NCBI RefSeq assembly: GCF_036962685.1
Contig: NZ_JBALOP010000007.1
Coordinates: forward strand, 124,001 to 188,000
From: Ferdinandcohnia sp036962685
GTDB lineage: Bacteria > Bacillota > Bacilli > Bacillales > Bacillaceae_L
DNA: 64,000 nucleotides
Direction of reading: 5' to 3'
In this document: one piece after another, positions 51,487-60,369 of the stretch
Numbering within the stretch: position 1 is the first letter of the stretch
Layout of the letters: each line of letters starts with the position of its first letter
Position numbers and translations under genes: made by a program
The notes under the pieces: model-generated
Told to the model about the DNA's origin: nothing
What the model saw: the letters and a program-made list of their open reading frames with translations, nothing else
Databases searched by the model: none

Positions 51487-51545
51487 GATTGCAAATTGTA
51501 TTTAATTAGTACGCAAGCACTGGAAACGTGCCCGATTGCCAAAGG

Positions 51546-51829
51546 NNNNNNNNNNNNNNNNNNNNNNNNNNNNNNNNNNNNNNNNNNNNNNNNNNNNNNN
51601 NNNNNNNNNNNNNNNNNNNNNNNNNNNNNNNNNNNNNNNNNNNNNNNNNNNNNNNNNNNNNNNNNNNNNNNNNNNNNNNNNNNNNNNNNNNNNNNNNNNN
51701 NNNNNNNNNNNNNNNNNNNNNNNNNNNNNNNNNNNNNNNNNNNNNNNNNNNNNNNNNNNNNNNNNNNNNNNNNNNNNNNNNNNNNNNNNNNNNNNNNNNN
51801 NNNNNNNNNNNNNNNNNNNNNNNNNNNNN
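51546..51829. other. Assembly gap (284 N)
   Basis: Largest N run. Its flanks do not match either repeat family of this window. The 472-nt interval between the DUF3918 gene and the NERD gene contains the terminator, this gap, and about 150 nt of AT-rich sequence in which I see no gene. Confidence 0.99.
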
Positions 51830-51918
51830 AAATGACAAAAAGAGTAACTCAAGCAATCAAATCGTAGCCGTATACCAAAGAAATACATATAAACAGTAAC
51901 TTCAAAATTCTTAAAAAC

Positions 51919-52852
51919 TCAGCCTTTCACTTTATCCTCTTTCGGGTAAACGTAATACGAACCCTTCCCCATTTTAACGAGATTAAAGTGTTTTAGTAGA
52001 GTGTTTCTTATTCTTTTTTGTGATATCACCCCACACCACTCCATAACTCCGTTCGCCGTAATCTTCTTATCAGGAAAAAGTAAACTAAACTCCCTAACAC
52101 TTCGTAATACCGCAGATTCTTTATGTTCCAACTCCCCGCAACTTGGACAAATAAGATAATTTTGATTGGAAACTTCCATAAACTTACACCCGCGTCGACA
52201 TACAACTCCCTTCTCCAACTCATCATAGGTATAAGCAGGCAACCGCGAATATGGGTTTTCCGTAATATGTAAGGAAGCCAATTTTTCTGCTAATCGGACA
52301 TGATCACTAGAAACCTCAGAAACAGCAACCGTACCTAAATTACTTAAAAAGCGACTAAGTTGCGCATGAAATACAAATGGAGCCTTAACTGGTGCTTCAT
52401 ATAGATAAAAACACTGGGTTTATGAATACAACGTGAGATTCAACTGCAATATTAAATCTCAATTCTTGGAGAAGTTGCCGAAATAATGATTCACTGCGGG
52501 TTATTTGGTTGAGTGGGTTTTTGATTTCTTTTCCAGAAATTAAGTGTAAGCGGTCATTTTTGAAGATATGGTCACCTTCGTTATTTTTAACTTCAAAGAT
52601 GTTGATTTTCTTACGTGTAATGAGTAGGGAGTCAATTTGAAACAAGGTGTTGTTCACTTTGAGGAGAAGGTTGTTTAAAATGAGGCATTCATTTGGAAGA
52701 CCTATTAGCAATTGATCAAATTGTTTTTCACCGTGCCAGCCTTTTTCAAGGTAATTAAAATTGTTTTCGTCTTCTACTTCTAGTTTCCTACGGATCCGTA
52801 AAAAGCCAATTAGCTCTAATTCCAGGTTTTCACCGCGTGATTTAATTATCAA
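51919..52852 (-). pseudogene. NERD-domain protein gene, interrupted by a frameshift
   Basis: Read on the minus strand from TTG 52852 (MIIKSRGENLELELIGFLRIRR, AAAGGATG upstream). The NERD nuclease-related domain (about 40-140) contains EKGWHGEKQFD, LLLKVNNTLFQIDSLLI and IFEVKNNEGDHIF. The frame stops at 52397 after VVFINPVFLSI, but the next frame continues exactly where the family goes on (LYEAPVKAPFVFHAQLSRFL, then LASLHITENPYSRLP and a zinc ribbon CRRGC...CPSCG to 51919). One extra base in the A5 run at 52407-52411 (T5 on the coding strand) explains it. Either a recent pseudogene or a homopolymer error in the draft. Confidence 0.82.
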
Positions 52853-52977
52853 ACTACCACATCCTTTCAGCATTATTTTACAAAATAATCCGTATTTTTA
52901 CAATGTTTACATCAGCGCTTATCCTCCGTATAAAACCCCTAAGATTCCAAAAACTACTAACGAGGGAGTGAAAACAG

Positions 52978-54048
52978 ATGAACGAAAATAGGGTCAAGTG
53001 GATTTTTAGATTATCTTTATCTTTATTAGCGTTTTTGACAATTTATATTTTTTTAAAATTGGCTCCAATCTGGCTCCCAATTGTATCACTCTTAAAAACA
53101 TTTTTAATTCCATTTATCATTTCTGTTTTTATTACATACTTGCTTCATCCAATAATTGAAAAACTCAGCCATCAGGGGGTTCCGAAGACACTTGCGATAT
53201 TACTTATCTATTTCCTATTTTTCGGTGGAATTGGAATTGCTATTTACAAAGGCATACCAATGATTCTTGCGCAGCTTAGGGATCTTGCTGAGAGCTTTCC
53301 CGAATTTAGCAAAACCTATAGAGTTTGGTTACAAGAAATCGAAACGGGAACATCCAAGTTACCTGCATTTGTTCACGGACAGCTTGATGAATTACTTAAT
53401 TCAGCTGAAAGCTATTTAGATTACTTACTATCACGGACTATCTATTTTTTGAAAGGACTGCTCAATTCAATCTTTATTATTGCGATCATTCCATTCATCG
53501 TTTTTTATATGTTAAAGGATCATGACCAAATGATAAAAGCGCTTTGGTACATGACTCCAAGAAAACTAAGAAAAGCAGGCCAGCTTTTTTTTCGAGATGT
53601 TGATGAGTCATTGGGTAATTATATAAGGGGACAGCTCATTGTTTGTTTGCTTGTCGGTACGACAGCGGCGGTGGCATTCTGGATATCAGGAATGAAGTAT
53701 CCCTTGTTATTTGGAAGTATTGTTGGAGTAACAAACATTATTCCCTATTTCGGACCGATTATTGGCGCAATTCCAGCTGCTATTATTGCCGCCACAATCT
53801 CGGTAAAAATGTTAATCATTGTCGTGATTGTAGTTTTCGGACTTCAATTTATTGAAGGAAATCTCCTTTCACCCATAATCGTAGGAAAAAGTTTGCGGCT
53901 TCATCCTATCGTAATCATTGCAGCCCTTTTATTAGGAGGAGAAATTGGTGGGGTTGTGGGGCTCATTATTGCTGTACCCGTCGTAGCGATTTTAAAGGTA
54001 TTTATCGTTCATGCGAAGCAGCATTTTACTGTTATTCGAAAGGAATAA
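52978..54048 (+). CDS. AI-2E family transporter (YrrI-like)
   Basis: 356 aa, ATG with GAGGGAGTG upstream. Seven to eight membrane segments and the family motifs PIIEKLSHQGVPKTLAILLIY, FIVFYMLKDHD and GVTNIIPYFGPIIGAIPA. Members export AI-2, sodium/proton or small molecules; specificity cannot be read from sequence. It precedes alaS, as yrrI does in B. subtilis. Confidence 0.9.
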   Translation: MNENRVKWIFRLSLSLLAFLTIYIFLKLAPIWLPIVSLLKTFLIPFIISVFITYLLHPIIEKLSHQGVPKTLAILLIYFLFFGGIGIAIYKGIPMILAQLRDLAESFPEFSKTYRVWLQEIETGTSKLPAFVHGQLDELLNSAESYLDYLLSRTIYFLKGLLNSIFIIAIIPFIVFYMLKDHDQMIKALWYMTPRKLRKAGQLFFRDVDESLGNYIRGQLIVCLLVGTTAAVAFWISGMKYPLLFGSIVGVTNIIPYFGPIIGAIPAAIIAATISVKMLIIVVIVVFGLQFIEGNLLSPIIVGKSLRLHPIVIIAALLLGGEIGGVVGLIIAVPVVAILKVFIVHAKQHFTVIRKE

Positions 54049-54056
54049 CACCATTA

Positions 54057-54085
54057 TTGACAAACATTTTTGACTTGAATATAAT
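54057..54085 (+). promoter_or_regulatory. Sigma-A promoter of the alaS T-box transcript
   Basis: TTGACA (54057-54062), 17-nt spacer, TATAAT (54080-54085); both hexamers match consensus. Start near 54092. Confidence 0.85.
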
Positions 54086-54099
54086 TGACAAGAAATGAA

Positions 54100-54350
54100 G
54101 TATTTACAAATGAAAACTATGAAGGAACCAGTATGTTACAGTACCATCAAACCAGAGAGGGATTTCCATGGCTGAGAGGAATCCGTAGATGAAGGGTAAC
54201 AGAAAGCTACTCCTGAGTGTAGGAAACCCTACCGGTGAATACCGTTATCAATATACGAAGGTGATGGACGTAGTCTTTTTTATGTCCATAATCAGGGTGG
54301 TACCGCGAGCATACTCTCGTCCCTGTTTTTAGGGATTAGAGTATTTTTTT
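54100..54350 (+). promoter_or_regulatory. T-box riboswitch (Ala) controlling alaS
   Basis: Stem I with AGTA, AGAGAGG and TGGCTGAGAGGAATCC. The specifier loop GAAA-GCT-AC carries the Ala codon GCT at 54206-54208. The T-box sequence CAGGGTGGTACCGCG lies at 54293-54307. The terminator stem ATACTCT-CG-TCCCT / AGGGA-TT-AGAGTAT with T7 lies at 54311-54350. Uncharged tRNA-Ala favours read-through. Confidence 0.93.
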
Positions 54351-54379
54351 ATGTCTAAAATGATAGTGGAGGTTAAGAT

Positions 54380-57013
54380 ATGAAACAGTTAACATCAGCT
54401 CAAGTACGTCAAATGTTTTTAGATTTTTTTAAATCAAAAGGGCATGCTGTGGAGCCCAGTGCTTCTTTAGTACCACATGAAGACCCATCCTTACTGTGGA
54501 TTAATAGTGGTGTTGCTACATTAAAAAAATACTTTGATGGACGTGTAATACCTGGGAATCCGCGTATCTGTAATGCACAGAAATCGATTCGAACAAATGA
54601 TATTGAAAATGTAGGTAAAACAGCAAGACACCACACTTTCTTTGAAATGCTCGGTAATTTCTCGATTGGTGATTACTTTAAAGAAGAAGCAATTGAGTGG
54701 GCATGGGAATTCTTAACAAGTAAGGAATGGATAGGATTCGACTCAGAGAAGCTTTCTGTAACGATTCATCCAGAGGATGATGAGGCCCATGAGATTTGGA
54801 ATAAAAAAATTGGAATTCCTGAAGAGCGGATCATTCGTCTAGAAGGAAACTTCTGGGATATTGGTGAAGGACCAAGTGGTCCGAATACTGAAATTTTCTT
54901 CGATCGTGGTGAAGAGTTTGGTAATGACCCGAATGATCCAGAACTATTTCCAGGTGGAGAAAATGAACGTTATTTAGAAATCTGGAACCTTGTGTTCTCG
55001 CAATTTAACCATAACCCAGATGGTACATATACCCCGCTACCTAAGAAAAATATTGATACGGGTATGGGTCTTGAAAGAATGTGCTCCGTTATTCAAAATG
55101 TGCCGACAAACTTTGATACAGACCTGTTCATGCCAATTATCGAAGCAACTGAGTCTATTTCTGGTGAAAAATATGGACAAGAAAAATCAAAGGATGAAGC
55201 GTTTAAGGTTATTGCTGACCACATCCGTACCGTTACATTTGCAGTGGGAGACGGAGCACTTCCATCAAATGAAGGTAGAGGCTATGTCCTCCGAAGATTA
55301 TTAAGACGCGCTGTACGTTACGCAAAACAAATTTCGATTAATCGTCCATTTATGTTTGAACTTGTTCCTGTAGTAGGCGAAATCATGGTTGATTTCTATC
55401 CAGAAGTGAAAGAAAAAACGGAATTTATCCAAAAAGTAGTGAAAACAGAAGAGGAACGCTTCCATGAAACACTACATGATGGATTAGCTATTTTATCAAC
55501 CGTTATTAATAAGGAAAAAGCTAAAGGCAGCGATACCATATCCGGAGAAGATATTTTCCGTTTATATGACACGTACGGGTTTCCGGTAGAACTTACAGAG
55601 GAATATGCTGAAGAAGAAGGCATGAAGGTGGATCATGATGGATTCGAACGTGAAATGGAAAATCAACGTGAAAGAGCTAGATCTGCCCGTCAAGATGTGG
55701 ATTCCATGCAAGTCCAAAGCGGTGTTCTTGGTGAAATAAAAGTAGAAAGTACTTTTGTTGGATATGATGAACTTGAGGCGCAATCAACAGTTCTTGTCAT
55801 CGTAAAAGATGGAGAAATCGTTGAGAAAGCAAATGAAGGTGAAGAAATTCAGCTTATTTTAGACAAAACACCTTTCTATGCTGAGAGCGGTGGACAAATC
55901 GCCGACGAGGGTACACTTGAAAATGCAAATACAAAACTTGTGGTAAAAGATGTCCAAAAAGCACCAAATGGTCAAAACCTTCACCGAGTTGTCATTGAAA
56001 ACGGAAGTTTAGCTAGTGGTGAGCAACTTCATGCCAAGGTTAACCAAGAAAATCGCGGTGGGGTTATTAAAAACCATACTGCAACACATCTTTTGCATCA
56101 GGCATTAAAGGATGTTCTAGGAGTTCATGTAAACCAAGCGGGTTCACTCGTAACATCAAGTCGCTTGCGTTTTGACTTCTCCCATTTTGGACAAATCAAG
56201 CCTGAAGAGCTCGAGCAAATTGAATCAATTGTAAATGAAAAAATTTGGAGTAGCATCCCTGTTAATATTGATTACAAATCATTAACTGAAGCAAAAGCAA
56301 TGGGAGCTATGGCCCTATTCGGCGAGAAATATGGTGACATTGTTCGTGTTGTTCAGGTTGGCGATTATAGTTTAGAACTTTGTGGTGGATGCCATGTACC
56401 GAATACGTCAACAATCGGGTTATTCAAGATTGTTTCAGAATCAGGTATTGGGGCAGGAACACGCAGAATTGAAGCTGTAACAGGTGAGAGTGCATACCAT
56501 GCCATCAATGACCAAGTTAAAATACTACACGAGGCTGCTAATCTTTTAAAAACAAATCCAACTGAAGTTTCAAGCAGAATCGAAGCATTACAGCATGAAA
56601 TTCGCAATTTACATCGTGAGAATGAATCACTATCAGCGAAATTGGGTAATATTGAAGCTGGTAGCCTTGTTGACAAAGCAAAAGAAATTAATGGTGCAAC
56701 TGTTTTATATAGCAAGGTAAATGCCCAAGATATGAATAATCTTCGTGCAATGGTTGATGACTTAAAACAAAAGCTGGGCTCAGCGGTTATTGTTTTAGGT
56801 TCTGTAAATGAAGGTAAGGTTAACTTAACGGCAGGAGTCACGAAGGACTTGATTGACAAAGGGTTCCATGCTGGTAAATTAATCAAGGAAGTTGCAACCC
56901 GTTGTGGTGGTGGCGGTGGTGGTCGCCCAGATATGGCCCAAGCTGGTGGTAAAAATCCAGAACAACTTGAAACTGCCTTACAATTTGTAGAAGAATGGGT
57001 AAAAAGCATCTAA
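54380..57013 (+). CDS. alaS: Alanyl-tRNA synthetase
   Basis: 877 aa, ATG with GGAGGT upstream. Class II catalytic domain (about 1-450, RHHTFFEMLGNFSIGDYF and NEGRGYVLRRLLRRA), editing domain with the zinc motifs HTATHLLHQAL and CGGCH, a coiled coil (about 725-770) and the C-Ala domain ending GGGGGGRPDMAQAGG. Full length with all functional motifs. Confidence 0.98.
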   Translation: MKQLTSAQVRQMFLDFFKSKGHAVEPSASLVPHEDPSLLWINSGVATLKKYFDGRVIPGNPRICNAQKSIRTNDIENVGKTARHHTFFEMLGNFSIGDYFKEEAIEWAWEFLTSKEWIGFDSEKLSVTIHPEDDEAHEIWNKKIGIPEERIIRLEGNFWDIGEGPSGPNTEIFFDRGEEFGNDPNDPELFPGGENERYLEIWNLVFSQFNHNPDGTYTPLPKKNIDTGMGLERMCSVIQNVPTNFDTDLFMPIIEATESISGEKYGQEKSKDEAFKVIADHIRTVTFAVGDGALPSNEGRGYVLRRLLRRAVRYAKQISINRPFMFELVPVVGEIMVDFYPEVKEKTEFIQKVVKTEEERFHETLHDGLAILSTVINKEKAKGSDTISGEDIFRLYDTYGFPVELTEEYAEEEGMKVDHDGFEREMENQRERARSARQDVDSMQVQSGVLGEIKVESTFVGYDELEAQSTVLVIVKDGEIVEKANEGEEIQLILDKTPFYAESGGQIADEGTLENANTKLVVKDVQKAPNGQNLHRVVIENGSLASGEQLHAKVNQENRGGVIKNHTATHLLHQALKDVLGVHVNQAGSLVTSSRLRFDFSHFGQIKPEELEQIESIVNEKIWSSIPVNIDYKSLTEAKAMGAMALFGEKYGDIVRVVQVGDYSLELCGGCHVPNTSTIGLFKIVSESGIGAGTRRIEAVTGESAYHAINDQVKILHEAANLLKTNPTEVSSRIEALQHEIRNLHRENESLSAKLGNIEAGSLVDKAKEINGATVLYSKVNAQDMNNLRAMVDDLKQKLGSAVIVLGSVNEGKVNLTAGVTKDLIDKGFHAGKLIKEVATRCGGGGGGRPDMAQAGGKNPEQLETALQFVEEWVKSI

Positions 57014-57021
57014 ATTAAACA

Positions 57022-57058
57022 AATTTGTATCATCCTGGCTAAACGGATGATACAAATT
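57022..57058 (+). terminator. Hairpin after alaS (possible weak terminator)
   Basis: Perfect 14-bp stem AATTTGTATCATCC / GGATGATACAAATT with a 9-nt loop, but without a proper T tract (GTCACTTCTTG follows). It may be a processing or partial-termination element between alaS and ireB. Confidence 0.5.
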
Positions 57059-57159
57059 GTCACTTCTTGTTTCTATTTAGTTGTGATTGGTGTACAATAA
57101 ATGGTAGGATTTACATGCACGGATTCAAACATCAGAATCTAAAGAGTGAGGTGCAGAAC

Positions 57160-57426
57160 TTGAGCTCATTTGATAAAACAATGAAATTCAACTTTCCAGA
57201 GGAACCAGTTGAAACAAATGTAAATGAAGTGTTATTCAATGTTTATGATGCTCTTCAAGAAAAAGGATATAATCCAATCAATCAAATTGTAGGATACTTA
57301 TTATCAGGAGACCCTGCATATATTCCACGCCATAATGATGCTAGGAATATTATCCGAAAGCTTGAGCGAGATGAAATAATTGAGGAGTTAGTAAAATCTT
57401 ATTTAAAGATCCATCGTGAGGGGTAA
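57160..57426 (+). CDS. IreB family regulatory phosphoprotein (YrzL)
   Basis: 88 aa from TTG 57160 (MSSFDKTMKFNFPEEP), with GTGAGGTG 6 nt upstream; the in-frame start at 57067 would add 31 residues unlike the family. The segment YDALQEKGYNPINQIVGYLLSGDPAYIPRHNDARNIIRKLERDEIIEELVKSYL is the UPF0297/IreB core. In Enterococcus IreB is phosphorylated by the Ser/Thr kinase IreK and affects cephalosporin resistance. First of the conserved trio ireB-ruvX-yrzB. Confidence 0.92.
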   Translation: MSSFDKTMKFNFPEEPVETNVNEVLFNVYDALQEKGYNPINQIVGYLLSGDPAYIPRHNDARNIIRKLERDEIIEELVKSYLKIHREG

Positions 57427-57431
57427 AACGA

Positions 57432-57848
57432 ATGAGGGTTCTCGGTTTAGACGTCGGTTCTAAAACAGTCGGTGTCGCCGTCAGTGATGAAATGGGCTGG
57501 ACTGCTCAAGGTATTGAAACAATCAAGATTAATGAAGAACGTCAGCAGTTTGGTTTGGAACGACTTGGTGAGATTATCAAGGAGTATGAGGTAGAATCTG
57601 TCGTAATCGGTTTACCAAAAAATATGAATGGAACAATTGGACCACGTGGCGAGGCCAGTCAGCATTTTGCTAATATGGTCGAGGAGAAATTCAGTCTGCC
57701 TATTATTTTATGGGACGAGCGTCTCTCAACAGTGGCAGCCGAACGAGTCCTAATATCCGCAGATGTAAGTCGAAAGAAACGAAAGCAAGTTATCGATAAA
57801 ATGGCAGCAGTCATGATTCTCCAAGGGTATCTAGATAGTAAAAATTAA
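57432..57848 (+). CDS. ruvX: YqgF/RuvX-family Holliday junction resolvase-like nuclease
   Basis: 138 aa. RNase H-like fold: LGLDVGSKTVGVAVSDEMGWTAQG (first Asp), VVIGLPKNMNGTIGPR, and WDERLSTVAAERVL (acidic pair). YqgF proteins process pre-16S rRNA in E. coli and resolve junctions in some bacteria. It starts 5 nt after ireB and overlaps the yrzB leader. Confidence 0.95.
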   Translation: MRVLGLDVGSKTVGVAVSDEMGWTAQGIETIKINEERQQFGLERLGEIIKEYEVESVVIGLPKNMNGTIGPRGEASQHFANMVEEKFSLPIILWDERLSTVAAERVLISADVSRKKRKQVIDKMAAVMILQGYLDSKN

Positions 57849-57862
57849 TGAGGTGGATTTAC

Positions 57863-58150
57863 ATGGAACATGGTGAAAAGCAAATTACAGTAATTGATGA
57901 ACAAGGAAATGAAATTCTTTGTGAAGTATTATTTACATTCGAGTCAGAAGAATTTGGAAAGTCTTATGTCCTTTATTATCCATTAAGTGATGACAATGAG
58001 GATGAAGAGGATATTGAAATCCATGCATCAAGCTTTAGCCCATCTGAAGATGGAGAAGATGGAGAACTTCAACCAATCGAAACAGAAGAAGAGTGGGATC
58101 TTGTTGAAGAAATGTTAAATACATTCCTTGATGAAGAAGGAGAAGACTAA
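57863..58150 (+). CDS. DUF1292 protein (YrzB, UPF0473)
   Basis: 95 aa from ATG 57863 (MEHGEKQITVIDEQGNE; GAGGTGG 6 nt upstream, so the overlapping ATG at 57848 is rejected). Core CEVLFTFESEEFGKSYVLYYPL, then a very acidic C-terminal half (DDNEDEEDIEIHA, LNTFLDEEGED). Conserved after ruvX in Firmicutes; function unknown. Confidence 0.93.
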   Translation: MEHGEKQITVIDEQGNEILCEVLFTFESEEFGKSYVLYYPLSDDNEDEEDIEIHASSFSPSEDGEDGELQPIETEEEWDLVEEMLNTFLDEEGED

Positions 58151-58175
58151 AACAGCCACGTGCTGTTTTTTTCTT
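58149..58175 (+). terminator. Terminator after ireB-ruvX-yrzB
   Basis: 8-bp stem AAAACAGC / GCTGTTTT with a 5-nt loop and T-rich tail, overlapping the stop codon. Confidence 0.85.
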
Positions 58176-58332
58176 TTCTCCATAATATACCCACTAAATG
58201 CCTCGAAACTATCGTAAGAAATCAGATTATATAGAAAAATCTACAAATTCCCTAGTGAATTCTTCCTAAAATTGACGAATTAGATAAAAAAATGTAGTAT
58301 AATAATTCGAGTGAGGGGAGGATTTACGATAT

Positions 58333-59469
58333 ATGTCAGATAACGAGTCAAAAAAGGAAGTTTATAAAAAGAATCTAAAAGAACGGCATAGTGAAGCCAA
58401 AATGATCCGTAAAATTGTATTTATTGTATTTATCATAATACTATTAGCTTTATCTGGAATAATCGGCGGAGGCTATTTATATATAAAATCAGCACTTGAG
58501 CCAGTAAACCCTACAAATAAAGAATCAATCGAGGTTACGATTCCAATTGGTTCATCACCAACAGCAATTGCCCGGATTCTTGAGAAAAATGATGTTATTA
58601 AAAATGCAAAGGTATTTCGTTACTACACGAAATTTAAGAATGAATCAGGTTTTCAGGCTGGAGAATATACATTTAATCAATCTATGAACTTTGATGAAAT
58701 CATAGAAAGTTTGAAATCTGGAATTCTCATGGGTGAACCTGCTTTTAAACTTGTGATTCCTGAAGGAAAACAACTTGAGGAAATTGCAACGATTATTGCT
58801 GAACAAACAGGCTATACCCAAGAGGAAATCATAAAAAAAATGGATGACACTGCTTATGTTAATGATTTAATCAGCAGATATCCAAGCATTTTAACAGAAG
58901 AAATATTAAATAAGGATATAAAACATCCACTTGAGGGCTACCTATTCCCTGCTACCTATCCGTTTTATGAGAAAAAACCTTCAATTGAATCTATAGTTGA
59001 AACGATGCTGGAGCAAACAGAGAAAGTTCTAGTTAAATACGTTGGGCTAATAGAAGGGAATAAATATATCGATTCAACTCATAAACTATTAACCATGGCT
59101 TCGTTAATAGAGGAAGAAGCGACAGCGCAAACAGACCGAGAGACAATATCTAGTGTGTTTTATAATCGTTTAAATATTGATATGCCACTTCAAACAGACC
59201 CGACAGTTCTTTATGCATTAGGGAAGCATAAGGATCGCGTACTTTACGAACATCTTGAAGTGAACTCACCGTATAACACATATAAAATTACAGGTTTAAC
59301 ACCTGGACCGATTGCAAATAGCGGTGAATCATCTTTATCAGCCGCACTAAATCCTGCTGAAACAGATTATTTATACTTCCTAGCAGCTCCAACAGGAGAA
59401 GTATATTATTCGAGGACATTGGAAGAACATAATGCATTGAAAGCACAATATATAACGAATCAAGAGTAG
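58333..59469 (+). CDS. mltG: Endolytic peptidoglycan transglycosylase MltG
   Basis: 378 aa, ATG with GAGGGGAGGA upstream. One N-terminal membrane helix (about 30-52) follows a basic cytoplasmic segment. The LysM-like subdomain (about 65-140) precedes the YceG catalytic domain with the Glu in MASLIEEEA and the LQTDPTVLYALG motif. It cuts nascent glycan strands at the membrane. Located after yrzB and before the tRNA modification genes, as in B. subtilis (yrrL). Confidence 0.95.
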   Translation: MSDNESKKEVYKKNLKERHSEAKMIRKIVFIVFIIILLALSGIIGGGYLYIKSALEPVNPTNKESIEVTIPIGSSPTAIARILEKNDVIKNAKVFRYYTKFKNESGFQAGEYTFNQSMNFDEIIESLKSGILMGEPAFKLVIPEGKQLEEIATIIAEQTGYTQEEIIKKMDDTAYVNDLISRYPSILTEEILNKDIKHPLEGYLFPATYPFYEKKPSIESIVETMLEQTEKVLVKYVGLIEGNKYIDSTHKLLTMASLIEEEATAQTDRETISSVFYNRLNIDMPLQTDPTVLYALGKHKDRVLYEHLEVNSPYNTYKITGLTPGPIANSGESSLSAALNPAETDYLYFLAAPTGEVYYSRTLEEHNALKAQYITNQE

Positions 59470-59597
59470 TAACTTTATTCAGCAATAACTGAATAAAGTT
59501 ACAGCCTCCTGCGGATGCCACAGACTTTTTAGAGGAAGTTTTCCAGCTTGCTCAAAACAAATCTTTCCGCAAATACGCAAAGGCGTAATTGATTTAA
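59470..59597 (+). repeat. Family-1 repeat, copy I (short form, degenerate)
   Basis: TAACTTTATTCAG / CTGAATAAAGTTA starts immediately after the mltG TAG stop. It has CCTCCTGCGGATGCCACAG, then TTTTCCAGCTTGCTC with a damaged middle hairpin, then AATCTTTCCGCAAATACGC and GGCGTAATTGATTTA. Short form without the central module. Confidence 0.9.
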
Positions 59598-59625
59598 GGG
59601 AACCCAATATGGCGTTCCCTTTTCC
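59596..59625 (+). terminator. Terminator downstream of mltG/repeat I
   Basis: Stem AAGGGAAC / GTTCCCTT with a loop of about 10 nt and T-rich tail; it lies beyond the repeat. Confidence 0.7.
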
Positions 59626-59718
59626 TTTATGGTAAAATAAATCGAGCAAAATTATCATACAAAAATAAATGACTGTAATCTTACCCAATACCACCATATT
59701 GAAATGGAGGTTTTTTTC

Positions 59719-60369
59719 TTGTTATCAAGTAAAATAACCAATTATTTAGAAGGATTACTTCCAAAAAGAAACGAAATCGTTGAAGAAATTGAACGTTATG
59801 CAAAAGAAAACAATGTACCAATTATGGAACTTGTTGGCATTGAAACGATGCTTCAAATACTACGGATATCTCAGCCGAAGCAAATTCTTGAAATCGGAAC
59901 GGCAATTGGCTATTCTGCGATACGTATGGCGCAGGCACTTCCTGGAACAAAAATTGTAACACTTGAGCGGGACGAAGAACGATATGAAAAAGCCCTCGAA
60001 AACATTGAACGGACTGGGACAATCCCACAAATCGAAGTGATTTTTGGCGATGCACTTGAAGCTGCGGATGAAGTGAAAAAACACGGTGAGTTTGACTGCA
60101 TTTTTATTGATGCTGCAAAAGGCAAATATCGACATTTTTTTGACATCTATGAAAAATGCCTTTCAAGGGATGGCTTAATTGTGACTGATAATGTACTATT
60201 TAAAGGGCTTGTGGCGGAGGAAGAAATCGAGAATAAAAGAATCCGAAATCTCGTTACAAAAATAAAATCGTATAACGAGTGGCTTCTCGCACATCCAGAT
60301 TACCAAACAACCATCTTACCAGTAGGGGATGGGGTTGCATTAAGTAAAAGAAGAGGTGTTAAGGAATGA
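59719..60369 (+). CDS. trmR: tRNA 5-hydroxyuridine methyltransferase TrmR
   Basis: 216 aa from TTG 59719 (GGAGG about 8 nt upstream; the ATG at 59704 is part of that RBS). Class I SAM methyltransferase of the O-methyltransferase family 3: motif I EIGTAIGYSAIRMA, then LERDEERY and DCIFIDAAKG with the metal-binding Asp. In B. subtilis TrmR (YrrM) methylates ho5U34 to mo5U34. The ho5U-forming genes follow at once and overlap by 4 nt, in agreement. Confidence 0.92.
   Translation: MLSSKITNYLEGLLPKRNEIVEEIERYAKENNVPIMELVGIETMLQILRISQPKQILEIGTAIGYSAIRMAQALPGTKIVTLERDEERYEKALENIERTGTIPQIEVIFGDALEAADEVKKHGEFDCIFIDAAKGKYRHFFDIYEKCLSRDGLIVTDNVLFKGLVAEEEIENKRIRNLVTKIKSYNEWLLAHPDYQTTILPVGDGVALSKRRGVKE

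Noticed and set aside
51448..51899. ORFs spanning the 284-nt N run
   Set aside because: They consist mostly of unknown residues; the few real codons at each side show no protein signature.
52397..52873. Separate 158-aa NERD protein
   Set aside because: The next frame continues the same family without a break, so a frameshifted single gene is the better reading; the start is also more likely TTG 52852.
57067..57159. 31-residue N-terminal extension of the IreB protein
   Set aside because: The family begins at SSFDKTM; GTGAGGTG sits 6 nt before TTG 57160.
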